Both the position numbers and the translations under genes were made by a program. Of a stretch of DNA of 64,000 nt, positions 9,528 through 20,376 are shown in pieces. Source of the DNA: Silurus meridionalis. Taxonomy: Eukaryota > Chordata > Actinopteri > Siluriformes > Siluridae. The notes below the pieces were generated by a model that saw only the letters and a list, made by a program, of their open reading frames with translations, ran no database searches and was not told the origin of the DNA. Every line of letters begins with the position of its first letter. Position 1 is the first letter of the stretch. Location of the stretch: the NCBI RefSeq assembly GCF_014805685.1, contig NC_060909.1:3034792-3098791 (forward strand), in the 5' to 3' direction.

Positions 9528-10814
9528 ATGTGTGTGTGGTGTGTGTTGTGTTAAGGCTGGCACAATGATGTAGGATTGCCACCTACCGACATCGCCACAG
9601 TTATCCTGCTTTTTTGCTCACTGAAAACCTGAATCATCACCGTATGTGGTTTCTTTTGTCACTAAATCATTGCAGACACCGTGAGAGTTTCTTTGACGCT
9701 TTCCTACAACAGAGCGAACAGAAGAACGATGAATTTCAACTTTATAGCAAAGTGGAAATATTATTTAATGGACTTCATTAGTTACTAGGCTAATATTATT
9801 TCATCCAGTGTAAGTTACAATGCATGTCATTATAAACTCCAGTTGCCAAATGCCTGGCTGACCAGGAGCATGAATCATGTATCCCAGATGTCCACCAATG
9901 GATTTGACTGCAGGTGTCAGTGATGCAAGTGTATAAGATAGTGTTCAGTAGGGTTTCCCAGTCTACCACAGTGTCCTTCATTGTGCAGCCCAAAGCCACT
10001 ACCGGCTCTTAGAAGGCAACCTGGCAACCCTTGAGTGAAATCCTCTGTCATTAGTAGAAGAAAAAAAAAAACTGTATACTCTGGTCTATGCAGCAGAATA
10101 TTTTATTAAAAAAGACACAAATCTTTTTCCTGATTGTTTAAACAATAGAAGGAACACACACTTTTATACATACACACACACATATCAATTTATTTTCATT
10201 ATACTTTTTTTTTATTGCCATAACACACCACTATAGCTCCAAGCAAATGAAAATTCACTACATTTAAATTGCCAATTTATTGGATTATGCCTCGATCTTG
10301 AGAAAGATATATCTAATCTTTCGTCTTATTAGCGCACCGAGAGCAAGGTGACCAAGGAAACCAATAATATGAACAGATGGCTAAATAATTAGTCATGACA
10401 ATGTTTCTGTTATGAAGGCTTATGAAGCTACTTGTGGATGAATAAACATGCTCTATGGGCAATGCGTCAGTGGCACACTCTCGAGCGAGACAGCATGTAC
10501 AGCTATGACTCACTGACCTCATTCACGTGTCGCATATATTTAGTCCTCTTCGTTTAGTGTTAGAGAACCGAATCTTCATTGTGTAATAACGAAGCAGATT
10601 TTAAGGTTGTGTCCGAATTCACGAGCAACTTTCTGACCTTATGTGTATACAACAGGGGTTTGATGGAGTATAGGAGAAGTGGTGAAAAGACATTAAAAGG
10701 GAATAACGGTGTAGTTTTAATGGTTTTTATAGCGAATGGGTTCTTTAGGGCAAATGTATATTCAGTGCTTTGAGCAATAAATCCTGATAATTATTACAAA
10801 TAAATTTAAACCAG
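9166..10814. other. Unassigned sequence with one TG microsatellite
   Basis: Apart from the TG array at 9494-9541 I recognise nothing. Short frames at 9796-9999 and 10313-10522 lack domain or splice support. Confidence 0.35.
9494..9541. repeat. (TG)n microsatellite, imperfect
   Basis: TG dinucleotides with one CA interruption near 9527 and decay into 'ggtgtgtgttgtg' beyond the right edge. Confidence 0.95.
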
Positions 10815-10898
10815 ACCTAATTGGTGCTACACCTTAAAAAGAATAAAGGTTCCTAAATGGTTCTTTGTCATGGTGTAACCTTTAATGTCAATGGAACC
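10815..10898. repeat. Short interspersed repeat family E
   Basis: Carries the 'aaggttcctaaatggttctt' type motif seen in many fish genomes and related to 12290-12425. It forms the target into which the following hAT element inserted. Confidence 0.4.
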
Positions 10899-11654
10899 CA
10901 GTGGTGAGCCGTGCATTTCCCCCTCTAGGCCTTAAGCGGTGTCCTATTTGAATCAATCCACCTCTTAATACTATCATTTTGATGCCAAGGCTATAAAAAC
11001 CACAATATTATAGAGGAACGTGTCTCTATAAAAAGGTATTTCATACAGTAAGAATGAATGTCATCACTAAAGCACGAAACCCAAGGAACACAATTCAACA
11101 CGTCTCCTTTCGCTGTAGCCGCAGCTCCATCGCCCGCATTCGTCATGCACATGCACACGTATCATCTCTAGCAGAAGCATCGATATTAACCTCGTAAAAT
11201 TACCCCCGGTTTTCCGTGCATTATCTGTTCATTTTTCTGTGCATTTTTCCAGACTTTCCTTTGGATCTAAAAACGAAGGCAAATTGTGTGTTTTTTTTTT
11301 TTTTTAAAAGTATAGAAGTATAGAAGACTCAAAGAATTACTAAAGCACTATTTTGACGATCCTCACAGTGTCTAGGTTTTCTTGAAAACCCCATCTTGTA
11401 AGTGTATCTGCGACTAAATCGATTTCTTTTCCTCTGTCAGTCATTGCAGAATAAAAAAAAACAGATATTAAATCCATACGATTAGATTTAAGTTTGTGCA
11501 GTTTGCTACAGATGCGGGTTGTGAGCTCTGACTAGTGCGCTCTCTGACCATCTAATTAAAACGACGTGAAAATGCAGACATGTTTTTACCCCTGTGAGTA
11601 GGCAAATCGCAGTCTGATTGGTTAAAGCAACAGCTATAAAATGCAGTGATTAAA

Positions 11655-11867
11655 CTTTCTTTTGGCTTCTCCCATTAGGGGTCGCCACAGCGGACCATCC
11701 ACATGGATGCCCTTCCTAACGCAACCATCCCCATTTATCCAGGCTTGGGACCAGAACTAAGGCTTGTGTAACCCTAATGGCTGGGGTTGGTTCCCTGACC
11801 GGGGATTGAACCCGGGCCACAGCGGTGAGAGCACCGCATCCTAACCACTAGACCACCAGGGAACCTT
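11655..11867 (-). mobile_element. tRNA-Glu-derived SINE with RTE-type 3' tail
   Basis: This 213-bp element is flanked by imperfect direct repeats: 11638-11654 and 11868-11884 agree at 14 of 17 positions, centred on 'cagtgatta'. That is the footprint of LINE-type target-primed insertion. Read on the minus strand it has a tRNA-Glu head (11862 down to 11791), a body containing 'ggataaatggggatggttgc', and a 3' tail near 11700-11655 containing 'gctgtggcgacccctaatgg'. The tail matches the end of the RTE-like LINE at 53463-53508 at about 40 of 46 positions by eye, so the family probably relies on RTE machinery. Confidence 0.8.
11791..11862 (-). pseudogene. tRNA-Glu(CTC)-like sequence, head of the SINE
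   Basis: Seventy-two bases on the minus strand fold as a complete cloverleaf: acceptor TCCCTGG paired with TCAGGGA, D-arm 'gtctagtggttaggat', anticodon loop CTCTCAC with anticodon CTC, and T-arm CCGGG-TTCAATC-CCCGG. Compared with the vertebrate tRNA-Glu(CTC) I know, about six positions differ, two of them creating G-U pairs in the anticodon stem. Because it is fused to a SINE body and tail and bounded by a target duplication, it is a retroposed head and not a functional tRNA gene. Its A and B boxes look usable. Confidence 0.75.
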
Positions 11868-12289
11868 AAGATACAGTGATTACATGGTAAAAAAAAAACC
11901 CTGCAGTGGTCTTACGGCAACACGCAATTTGAGGTCTTAAATCTTTAATAAACATTAATAAACAAAAATATATTCGAATGTAAGTCAGTGATTCTGTAGT
12001 GAAAGGTCTAAGCCAGCAGAAACGACCTTGATGGCCTTGACGGCCCACTACTGCTGGAACCTTTCCATTTCACAAAAAAAGACAAAAGTGTTTTTTTTTT
12101 AAAAAACATTCACTGAACAGTAACATCTGTAAAGCATGGTATTTGGTATTTGGATCTTCATGGTCGTTTTTTTTTTTACAAATAATATTTATATTCTTTT
12201 ACTGATATTAATAAAAATATAAATGACGTATGAAATATGAAGGTGTTTTCTTTTTGAAGGACTCAGCCGGGGTCACTAAGTTGTTCTCA

Positions 12290-12425
12290 TACTAAGAACA
12301 AAATTGGTTCATTGATTGAACATTTTTTTTTGGGAAACCAAAAATGCTTCTTCTATGGAATCGTTGTGAAAACCTATTTTGGTTCTTCTTGGCGCCTTTT
12401 GGACTTTTTCGGAGTGTGATACACT
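12290..12425. repeat. Short interspersed repeat family E
   Basis: Blocks 'aaaatgcttcttctatgg', 'aacctattttggttcttctt' and 'ggcgccttttggactttttc' follow the pattern of a common fish dispersed repeat. No TSD was found. Confidence 0.45.
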
Positions 12426-12989
12426 CTCTTTATCACTCTTCCTCTTTCTCTTTTGCAGAAATAATAAGTCAAAATATGAATAAGTAAAATGGTCGACTGC
12501 AGCGTTGAGGCCAGCAAACTGTGACAAAAAGATTGCATCATTTTTATTTTTTTGTAGCACCTACAATTTTAAAGTGAGATTATAACAATCCATATTGTTA
12601 AAAAAAATGAATAAAATTCAAGGTCTGGTTGCAACACTTATTCATGAACTTTGGGAACTTTGAGTTGTATACCAATGCTTTAGTCAGACAAAATGTTAAC
12701 GTCTGTGCATCGTTTATGTGATTAACGTCTAAAATTTTAGCAACTTCATCACAATTGCATGTCTGCTTGCTTATATTTATACCGAACAGGATTTTAGACA
12801 GTGAAGACCATGTGATCACCATGTAGAAGGAGAACTTGAGCCTGACATCATCCTTCTATCACTCTAATATCTCAAAATCTACTTCAACTCTCCTATTTTT
12901 TTTTTATTGTATGTTTTTCTGTATAGTATACACATTCGTTTGCATTCTATTGCCTGTCATTGAACAGTATGTATAAAAATACATATATG
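12426..12989. other. Unassigned sequence
   Basis: AT-rich; no family, exon or tandem structure recognised. Confidence 0.35.
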
Positions 12990-13240
12990 ATGTTCAGGAT
13001 GAGGTCTTGAGGTTTTGAGTCTGGTTCCTCTCAAGGGTTCTTCCTCATGAAGTTTCATTAATTCATGAGTTTTTCCTTCATCACTGTCACCACTGGCTGG
13101 ATTATTAAGAATAAAGTTAAGGGACTAAAAGTTGATTTTAAAATGGAAATTTTTAGTCTTTTTTTTTTTTTTTTTTTGCAAAGCTGCTTTGGTACAATGT
13201 CTAATTTTATGCAAATAAAATGTACTTGAATTGAACAGTT
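12990..13240 (-). repeat. Interspersed repeat family C, reverse copy
   Basis: Seen in reverse orientation: 'ggttcctctcaagggttctt', 'gcaaagctgctttggtacaa' and the end 'aaatgtacttgaattgaac'. A T-run of about 18 bases interrupts it near 13160. Confidence 0.65.
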
Positions 13241-14894
13241 TATTTATTATTTATTTTTCATGTCGGTGTTTTGATTATGCAGCTTTTTATTTCCAAATGT
13301 GATTAAAAAATATATATATTTTATTACTTTTATCATTTACAGTGCGTTTTATTGAATGGATTAAATGCGCAGGTGGTCAGATACTGTATGGGATAAAAAT
13401 TCAATAAAATGAATTGGTCTGAAAATGACTAAAATGTGATGAAATCATTATGAACCATTTTATATATACCATTTTATAACCATTATATAAATATTTTATA
13501 ACATTTCTATGTTTTGTGGTACTCTTGATCAACCCATGTGTAAAAAAAAACTGATCGAGCGAACGGAAAACCATCAGCCCATAATCCATTAGTGGCTTCA
13601 TCCAACATTCTGACTTTTCTGTGAGAAGTTTATATGGATCACTACATGCATTTCAAAAGCAACAGGAAATTGCAGTCTGACGCATGTCCTCTTCTTTTAA
13701 TAAATTGTCTGCGATCTCAGAATACGTTTCTCTAGAGTGTGCATTTCTTCATAAAAAAGTCGACCAATGTAAATGAATTTATTCCAGATCAGGATTGGGT
13801 GTTAACATGGACAAAATGAAATAATAGAAATATTAAACATTTTAGGGCATTGATCATATTTGGTATTATGAGATTTTGATTATGAAACTTTGTGTGATTA
13901 AAAGATTACAGAAGAAAGTATAAAACAAGTCATTTTCTCTTTCTTGTCTTCTCAGAAACAATAAAAGGCCGTTTTCTTCCTTTTTCTGCTCTCGATTTTA
14001 ATAAAAAGAAAAAGAACAAATGAGTCTAAATAAAGAAATGAATAAACGCAGTGTACACAGACTTTGATCCACTAAACTGATCCAGTTAATTCCATTGCAT
14101 TAATTTGTTCATGCAGAATGTTCACATCCGGGTGTAATTGATGTTCCTTTACAAAAATATAACAGAATATCCTGAATATATGTCCGATTCATGTAGCCGA
14201 GTAGAAATGCTGAGACATTGTGTGCTTTACTCCACATGATTCTTATAAACACTACTTTCCTGATTTTTTTTCCCTCTAAAAAAATCCCATGTACTGTGTA
14301 GTATTTGCCGTTTATCACAAATGCTTCTAAGAAACCGATTTTCTCAACCGGTTTGACGGAAATGAACGTTTTCTCAGTAAACGAGTGGCGCCGTATAGTG
14401 CCTTTCTTTTGTCTCCGCCGATGCTCCGCTTTGCCTGAAAGCAGCCAAACATGAAGTATTTACACAACAACAAAGTAACCCTGTTATGTCACTTCAAACC
14501 TTTTCTCCCTAACATTTTTAAAAAACAGGGACTTGGTTTCTCCCGCTTCTTTATTTCCTCTGTGTTTTGAGACAGAGGTGAGCTTTATAAATCATTCATG
14601 TTGTACATTTCATTACGCTGTGTTCACTTCATCCATGTTGGGACTCGAGATCGAGTCTATAATGAGCTCTCGACTTACCTACGTAACGCCATTCGAAGAA
14701 ACCTGGGTGCAGGTTACATGGATTACAAAACTGCAGATGGCTCGTAGGGGCAGGGAAGAAAATTTACGAATGATAATTCAATATGATTACGTCTGTCCAA
14801 GTGTTACATGGTTAGGGTAAAATGTGTAGGTGCTGCAAAGCTTCTGGCATGATAAAGAAATTACAAAGCTGCAAATGCTATGCAGGATTCTGTG
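13241..14894. other. Unassigned AT-rich sequence
   Basis: No repeat family, exon or conserved block recognised. A 95-codon frame at 14533-14820 has no domain signal, lacks clear splice sites and runs into the following minisatellite. Confidence 0.35.
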
Positions 14895-15805
14895 TTACAT
14901 AAGTGCAGATGGATGATGCAGATGTTATGCAGATGCTGATTTTATATACAGACTGGTATTACATGGGTGTGTGTTGCTGAAATGCAAGTGTGGTTTGTAC
15001 TTGTGTATTCTTGTGTGTATGCTCATGCTAATGTGTTACACAGGTGCAGGTGTTACACAGCTGTGGGTGTTACAGCCAGACTGGCATTACACAAGTGTAG
15101 ACATTACACATAGGGAGCAGTTGTTACTCAAGTGAAGGTTTGGTGCTACACTTGGCTGGTGTTACAGGGGTTACACAAGCACAGGTGTTACACAAATGCC
15201 TGTGTTTCACAAAGGCTGGCATTACACAGGTGCAGGTGTTACACAAAGGCTGATGCTGCATAGGTGCAGGGGTTACATATGCACAGGTGTTACACAAAGG
15301 TTGTTGTTATACAGATGCAGGTATTACACATAGATTGGTGTTATACAGATGCAGGTGCTACACACAGGCCGGTTGTTAAACAGATGAAGCGTTACATATG
15401 CACAGACGTTACACAAATGCCTACATTACACAGGCTGAGGTTACACAAATGCACGTGTTACACATAGGCTTGTGTTGTACAGATACCGGTGTTACACATA
15501 GCCTGGCGTTACATAGATGCGTGTGTTACACACACAGGCCGGTGTTAAATAGGTGAAGGGGTTACATATGCACAGGTGTTACACAAATCTCTGCATTACC
15601 TATAGGCGGGCGTTACACGTGTGCGGATTTTATACACCAGACAATGTTAGTACACTAGTTCGATTCTCATATCAAAGCACAGGTGCAGGTGTTACACAGC
15701 TGTAGGTATTACAGGTGTTACACAGCTGTTAGTTGCTGTTGCAGTGAGAACACAGGTACTGTACAGGGTGATATAGTGTAGGGGCAGGTGTTACACAAAG
15801 CACAC
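14895..15805. repeat. Degenerate minisatellite, basic unit about 17-19 bp
   Basis: Repeated variants of 'caggtgttacacaaatg' fill about 900 bp. A longer period is visible: the block 'gttacatatgcaca' occurs near 15272, 15391 and 15561 (spacings 119 and 170), and the two blocks at 15367 and 15537 match for more than 60 bp. The 67-codon plus-strand frame at 15264-15467 is a by-product. Confidence 0.9.
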
Positions 15806-16699
15806 TACTTGTTTGATGCTGTCAGTTTGCAGTTTAAACTCTTTCTGCACTTACATGGGATCTGTAAGAAATGTATACAAAGCGCATTCTCATTAAAAAG
15901 CTTGATTTAGGAGAGAGTTGGTGTAACTGGTTATTTGAGCAAACCCCTCTTGCTTGTTATTATCCGTGTACATTTCCAAAGTTTCTCGCTAGCTGGCTAC
16001 ATGGATCGGAAGCAATCAGATTGAATTTCGCACACATTATCAGAGGAAAACTGCAAGCGATCTGTAATGCAGCTTGGGGCATTTTCCGAGTCACGACTAG
16101 ACGTTCGGGAGCATTAGCGGTTCCAATCTCAAATATAAGTAGAACAGAAACCAATAAAAAAAACTTTTCTCACAAAGAGGAAAATGATTACTGTGGGTAA
16201 TGGTTATATAACTCTTTAGTGAAAACACTGTTTCTCTATAAGGCATGGTAATGTATTTTGACAAATTTGCCCGACTCAGCAGTTAGCATACGCTTTGATA
16301 AATGAACGCGTAAATGTAAAATACGTTTCATTTCTTTGAAATTGATAATAGGGTGAATGACAAATAAAAAGCTGGCATGCGGGATAGATGGTTGGCTTGG
16401 TGCATAGCTGGCTTGATGGATGGATGGATGGATTGATATATGGGTATTGAAAGCACACGGCTACAATATGCCTGGACTTGTTAGAAGGACGAACTGAGCA
16501 GGACGATTTGCTTGTGTGAGATTTATGCGAGTTTCAGGCGTTGCAAAACTACTTTTTTTCTTTACTTTGTTTCAATGTGTATCTGAATTGATAACAAATA
16601 TATCAAACAAGCAAAAGTATTCAGACACGCGCCATTTTAAGGTCTTATGTGGGTTCTTCTGCAAAGTTGGAAGCACACAAAGTACAAAGTATAGGAAGG
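15806..16699. other. Unassigned sequence, possibly partly conserved
   Basis: Holds a 109-codon plus-strand frame (15871-16200) overlapped by a 64-codon minus-strand frame; neither shows a domain. Base composition at 15900-16200 is less AT-rich than its surroundings, which would suit a conserved non-coding block or a decayed element. A short (GATG)n lies at 16415-16436. Confidence 0.3.
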
Positions 16700-17045
16700 C
16701 TTTGTGAGCGTTCGAATGAAATTTTCCCTTCGCTTGAACTCCAAAAATCCAAATCCAAACCTGTTCCAGCATGATAATGCTCCTGCGCACAAAGCCAGCT
16801 CCATGAAGGTATGTGTTGGCATAGAAAAAAAACCCTTCTGGGATGAATTGGAATGCTGCCTGAACTCCAAGCCTCCTCAACTTACCGTATCTCATCTGGC
16901 TGAATGAGCAAGAATCTCCAACACACCAAAATCCTGAGGAACATCTTCCCAGTAGAGTAGAGATTATTATCACATCGAATAGGGACTAAATGTCTAATGG
17001 TGAAATGTCCAAAAATGTAATGGACAGGTGTCCACAAACTTGTCA
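16700..17045 (+). mobile_element. Tc1-like element remnant, family Tc1-N
   Basis: Begins inside the element at 'aaattttcccttcgcttgaa' and continues through 'ttccagcatgataatgctcc', 'gggatgaattggaatgctg' and 'aggaacatcttcccagtaga' to the terminal 'aggtgtccacaaacttgt'. The plus frame 16704-16907 preserves a degraded transposase fragment including LFQHDNAPAHKASS, which holds the second catalytic Asp of the DDE triad, and FWDELE near the third. The 5' terminal repeat is missing. Confidence 0.75.
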
Positions 17046-18440
17046 CCTTGCATCTGATCTTTGGTGGAAAAAAACAAAAAACAATCTATAGACGTTTCTT
17101 GGAAAAACTTCAAGCGGTTATAAGGCAAAGCGAGAGACAAGCTTTTGTAAAGATTATCTGCTAAGACTGACGTTGAATTATTAACACAGCTGTCCCACCG
17201 CTCTTGTCTTCTCCCTGTACACTTAATTATTAAATGCCTCTTCATAAAGTAGAAAGCCCATATGATAAAGCCCATGTGGAGAAGAACAGACGAGCTGCCT
17301 TCTCTGAACCCGTGAAGAACACTATGCCTTTTTCAACAGCACCTGAAGCACGAGGAAATGCTAGTGCGTACGGCAAGTCACATGGGTCCTAAGCCAGACT
17401 GCTTAATCAGCCTTGAAACGAACCAAGAAATGCCAGGATAATTAAACCCTGCTCTTCTTTATGCTTTAGCATTCATATCACATATACGGCTGAGCGCATG
17501 TGGAGAACGTTCCTGTAGGAAATAGGAGAGAAAGCACGGTCAGCGTTTCATGTTTCAGGGAACATCTTTGCTAGCTGTTCAACAGCATGTTCTACTTTTT
17601 TTTTCCTGAATGAACTCGGTGTACATTCAAGGTAATGTGTTTTTTCTTTTTTTTTTTTTTGGTTCGGTTGTATAAGAGTGCTGAGATACTTTGTGCGTTC
17701 GCTGCTCTCTGCTTCCTACACTGTGATTTGTCAAATGTGTGCTTGATAAGAAAAAAGAAAGGAAAAGAAAGGAAAATGAAATACCGCTGTGGTGTATGTT
17801 GCATTTATTTGTTTTTCATTTTCGAAAATAAAAATTAGGAAAAACAAGGAAACTTGGAAACGGCTTTTTAATTCATTTACTTTTTGTTGTTGTTTATTTC
17901 TGGGCCCTGACTGAAAAGAGAGTAAAAAAAAAAAAATCCAGCCTCATTGTTAATTGTTTCTACCCGTTTCTTTGCGAAAAGTCCAGAAATCGAATATTTA
18001 TGAAATCGAATATACAATTAAACACGCGGGTAGTTCACAGTCAGTTTGATCAGCTTTATAAATAACCGTTACCATAGTAACGTACGGTTACAGTTCCATA
18101 CAGAGTGAAACAGCTATTGTAAAAATTTCCTAATGACCTCAAGGAGCTACACTGAGGATTCTTGCACGCTGTATAACATATGTTGAATATGGTAAAGCCA
18201 CAAGATGAATTTGAGGAACTGGAGAAGAAGACGTTCGGATGAGAAATAGCACCAGGAGTTAACTCCAACAACTTCATTACTATTATTATACAGTAGATGC
18301 AGTACAGATACACCAAACTCACCTACTGTATCTATCGCTTTTTCTATAATAACTATTTATTAAAAGTGTACACCTTTATTAAAAATGATATGGCACTACT
18401 TTATCTCTGTGTGTAATTCGGACCAGCAGATTACTAGATC
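17046..18440. other. Unassigned sequence
   Basis: No family recognised. It contains poly-T and poly-A runs near 17650 and 17925. The segment around 17280-17500 lacks repeat signs and could be conserved non-coding DNA, but nothing in the sequence proves it. Confidence 0.3.
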
Positions 18441-18545
18441 TAAGGTAAAGATGATACAGCACCCCAGGAGCACAAAGGGCTGAGGGCCTTGCTCAAGAGC
18501 CCAGTAGTGGCTTTACAACACTGCATCTGATGCTTTGCATCGCAC
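18441..18545 (-). mobile_element. SINE family A fragment, reverse
   Basis: Contains 'gagggccttgctcaagagcc' and 'cagtagtggc', the reverse complement of the conserved SINE A body. Head and tail are absent. Confidence 0.55.
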
Positions 18546-18790
18546 TTGTCAAGTCAAGTTAAGTTTATTTCTATTGCGCACAACAGACATTGTTTCAAAG
18601 CAGCTTTACAGAATTTAACAGTGAAGGTGAATGATGTGTATTTATCCCTGATGAATCAACACCAGCTTCTCCATGCCAGAGTCTTCAAACACTCAAGAAG
18701 GTCCATTGTCAAAACTCCACATGAAGTGAGATCCAATTGGCGCTGGTAGGTCTCTAGATGGTTCGGGATGTTTGCGGGGTCGGCATCTAC
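18546..18790 (+). repeat. Interspersed repeat family C
   Basis: Starts 'caagtcaagttaagtttatt' and shares with the 21470 copy both the 5' part ('ggtgaatgatgtgtatttat') and the 3' part ('gtctctagatggttcgggat', 'ggcatctacttctttaaag'). About 250 bp of the middle is deleted relative to that copy. Confidence 0.7.
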
Positions 18791-19175
18791 TTCTTTAAAG
18801 GTCTACAATCTTCATAAGGTGGGACGTGACTAGGGCTAGACTTGGTGATGTGAGGCTTGAATGCAGGTGCTCGACCATGGAAACCCATTTCATGAAGATC
18901 TCTATGCACTGTTCTTGAGCTAATCTGAAGGCCACATGTTTGGAGGTCTGTAGCTCTGACACTGCAGAAAATTTGGCGACTTCTGTGCATCCGCTGACCC
19001 GCTCTGTGATTCTACGTGGCCTAACACTTGGTGGCTGAGTTGTTGTTGTTGCTGGACTTATTGCACAGGTGGCATCCTGTCACAGTACCACGCTGGAATT
19101 CACTGAGCTTATTCATTTCAAAAGAGGCAGAAAAAAGAACCAGACATAGTCTTAGAAAAATGTTTGCAGAAATCA
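18787..19175 (-). pseudogene. Tc1-family transposase remnant
   Basis: The minus strand keeps an open stretch (18787-18990) with RTVHRDLHEMGFHGRAPA followed by KPHITK. This is the segment of Tc1 transposases after the second helix-turn-helix, just before the DDE catalytic domain. Upstream on the minus strand (to about 19175) the DNA still resembles the element ('gcacaggtggcatcctgtca', 'ccacgctggaattcactgag' on the plus strand) but the frame is broken. Both the DNA-binding N-terminus and the catalytic domain are missing. It belongs to a different Tc1 family from Tc1-N and Tc1-II here. Confidence 0.75.
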
Positions 19176-19954
19176 CATTTACCATGATCTCAATAAACAG
19201 ATATTTCAAATATCACATTTGAAATATAAACTCATGAGAGATGTGGCTTTCAATACATTACTTTTCTGGATTGCTCCAGAACTGATTTCACGTATTTGTA
19301 TATGAAATAAATAAAAAAACGTTTAGTGTGGTACAATTGTGGTGTGGGGGTGCACCTAACAGGTAAAAAAAAAAAAACCAATGCTTTGAACCTGGACCTC
19401 CTTGTCCCTCTGTACATCCATCAGTAAAACTAAAGACGAACCTAAACTGATGAAGGATCATAACTTAAGGAGGAAATGAAAGAGCTTTAGCTGGAGATTG
19501 TCAGTCTTATGCGTATGTCTTTCCGGAAAAGGAGTCTGTGTCATGCTAAATGCCTGTCTGAAGTTATTTCCATCTGAAGTGGAAATGCTTCGAATTAATT
19601 ACATTCTCAGACAAGAACTGAGCAAATTTACAAGGGAAAGCCCTCTTTTTGGTCCTGCTTCATGTGTGATTGATTTAATGATTGTTAAAGTATTATGTAC
19701 ATGTGCTCCAGCAGTAGATTTGATCAAATATAGAATCACAGTTATTGTTGTCAACGAGGGAATACCACCTTTTATTCAGAATAAAACCGTAGTGTGATGA
19801 AAACAGTATGCAAATGATATGTAAATCATTCAACATTTATTAAATCCTACACCAACTACACTATACCTCGAATATACCACATCCTAAGACTGATTTTAAT
19901 TTTTTAACTGATGATGATATCACTAATGAAAAAAATTGTGTATATGTGAAATAT
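19176..19954. other. Unassigned sequence
   Basis: Contains a 99-codon plus-strand frame (19498-19797) with no recognisable domain, signal peptide or splice context. I leave it uncalled. Confidence 0.3.
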
Positions 19955-20222
19955 ACACTTTACAAAAAAAAGTATTGGGACACGACTTTCCCAGCCAGAT
20001 ATTGTTCTTCACTTAAACTAAGAGACCCAAAACTGGTTCCAGCATGGCAATGCCCCTGTGCACAAATCCAGCTCCATGAACATCTGCTTTACACAGACTG
20101 CAAATTATTTTGGACTTCTTTGGCCTCCAACACAAGAACCTTGTGGATGAATGAGCACAAACATCCACATAATCTAGTAGAACATCTTTCCAGAAAAGTG
20201 GAGGGTATTGTAGGAGCAAATG
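19955..20222 (+). mobile_element. Tc1-like element, family Tc1-N, internally deleted
   Basis: Starts near the terminal repeat ('aagtattgggacacgacttt'), keeps 'ttccagcatggcaatgcccc' and 'aaatccagctccatgaacat', skips much of the middle, and resumes at 'gaacatctttccagaaaagt'. It stops where the GATA array begins, so the 3' terminal repeat has been lost or replaced. Confidence 0.7.
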
Positions 20223-20223
20223 G

Positions 20224-20310
<87 letters not shown>

Positions 20311-20376
20311 GGATGGATGGATGGATGGATGGATGGATGGATGGATGGATGAATGGATGAATGGATGGATGGATGA
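20224..20376. repeat. Compound (GATA)n(GATG)n microsatellite
   Basis: About 22 GATA units switch abruptly to about 16 GATG units with two variant units near 20351-20360. It abuts the truncated 3' end of a Tc1 element ('aaatgggatagata'). Confidence 0.97.

Larger units (their letters stand above)
10899..12053. mobile_element. hAT element (family D) with 8-bp TSD and nested SINE
   Basis: The left end reads CAGTGGTGAGCCGT and the right end, reversed, CAGTAGTGGGCCGT: a 14-bp terminal inverted repeat with 12 matches. It is flanked by atggaacc (10891-10898) and ctggaacc (12054-12061), an 8-bp target duplication with one mismatch, as expected for hAT. A second copy in opposite orientation at 39290-40070 shares long blocks, for example 'gctgttgctttaaccaatca' and 'aatatcgatgcttct'. 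Removing the nested SINE and one SINE target duplication (11655-11884) leaves about 925 bp, short for an autonomous element. On the reverse strand a fragment reading like 'IDLVADTLTR' is shared with the other copy and may be transposase relic. Confidence 0.75.

Noticed and set aside
11791..11862. Functional tRNA-Glu gene
   Set aside because: It folds well but is the head of a SINE with body, RTE-type tail and flanking target duplication.
19498..19797. 99-residue plus-strand frame
   Set aside because: No domain, splice context, signal peptide or repeat explanation; an open frame of this length is expected by chance in 64 kb read in six frames.
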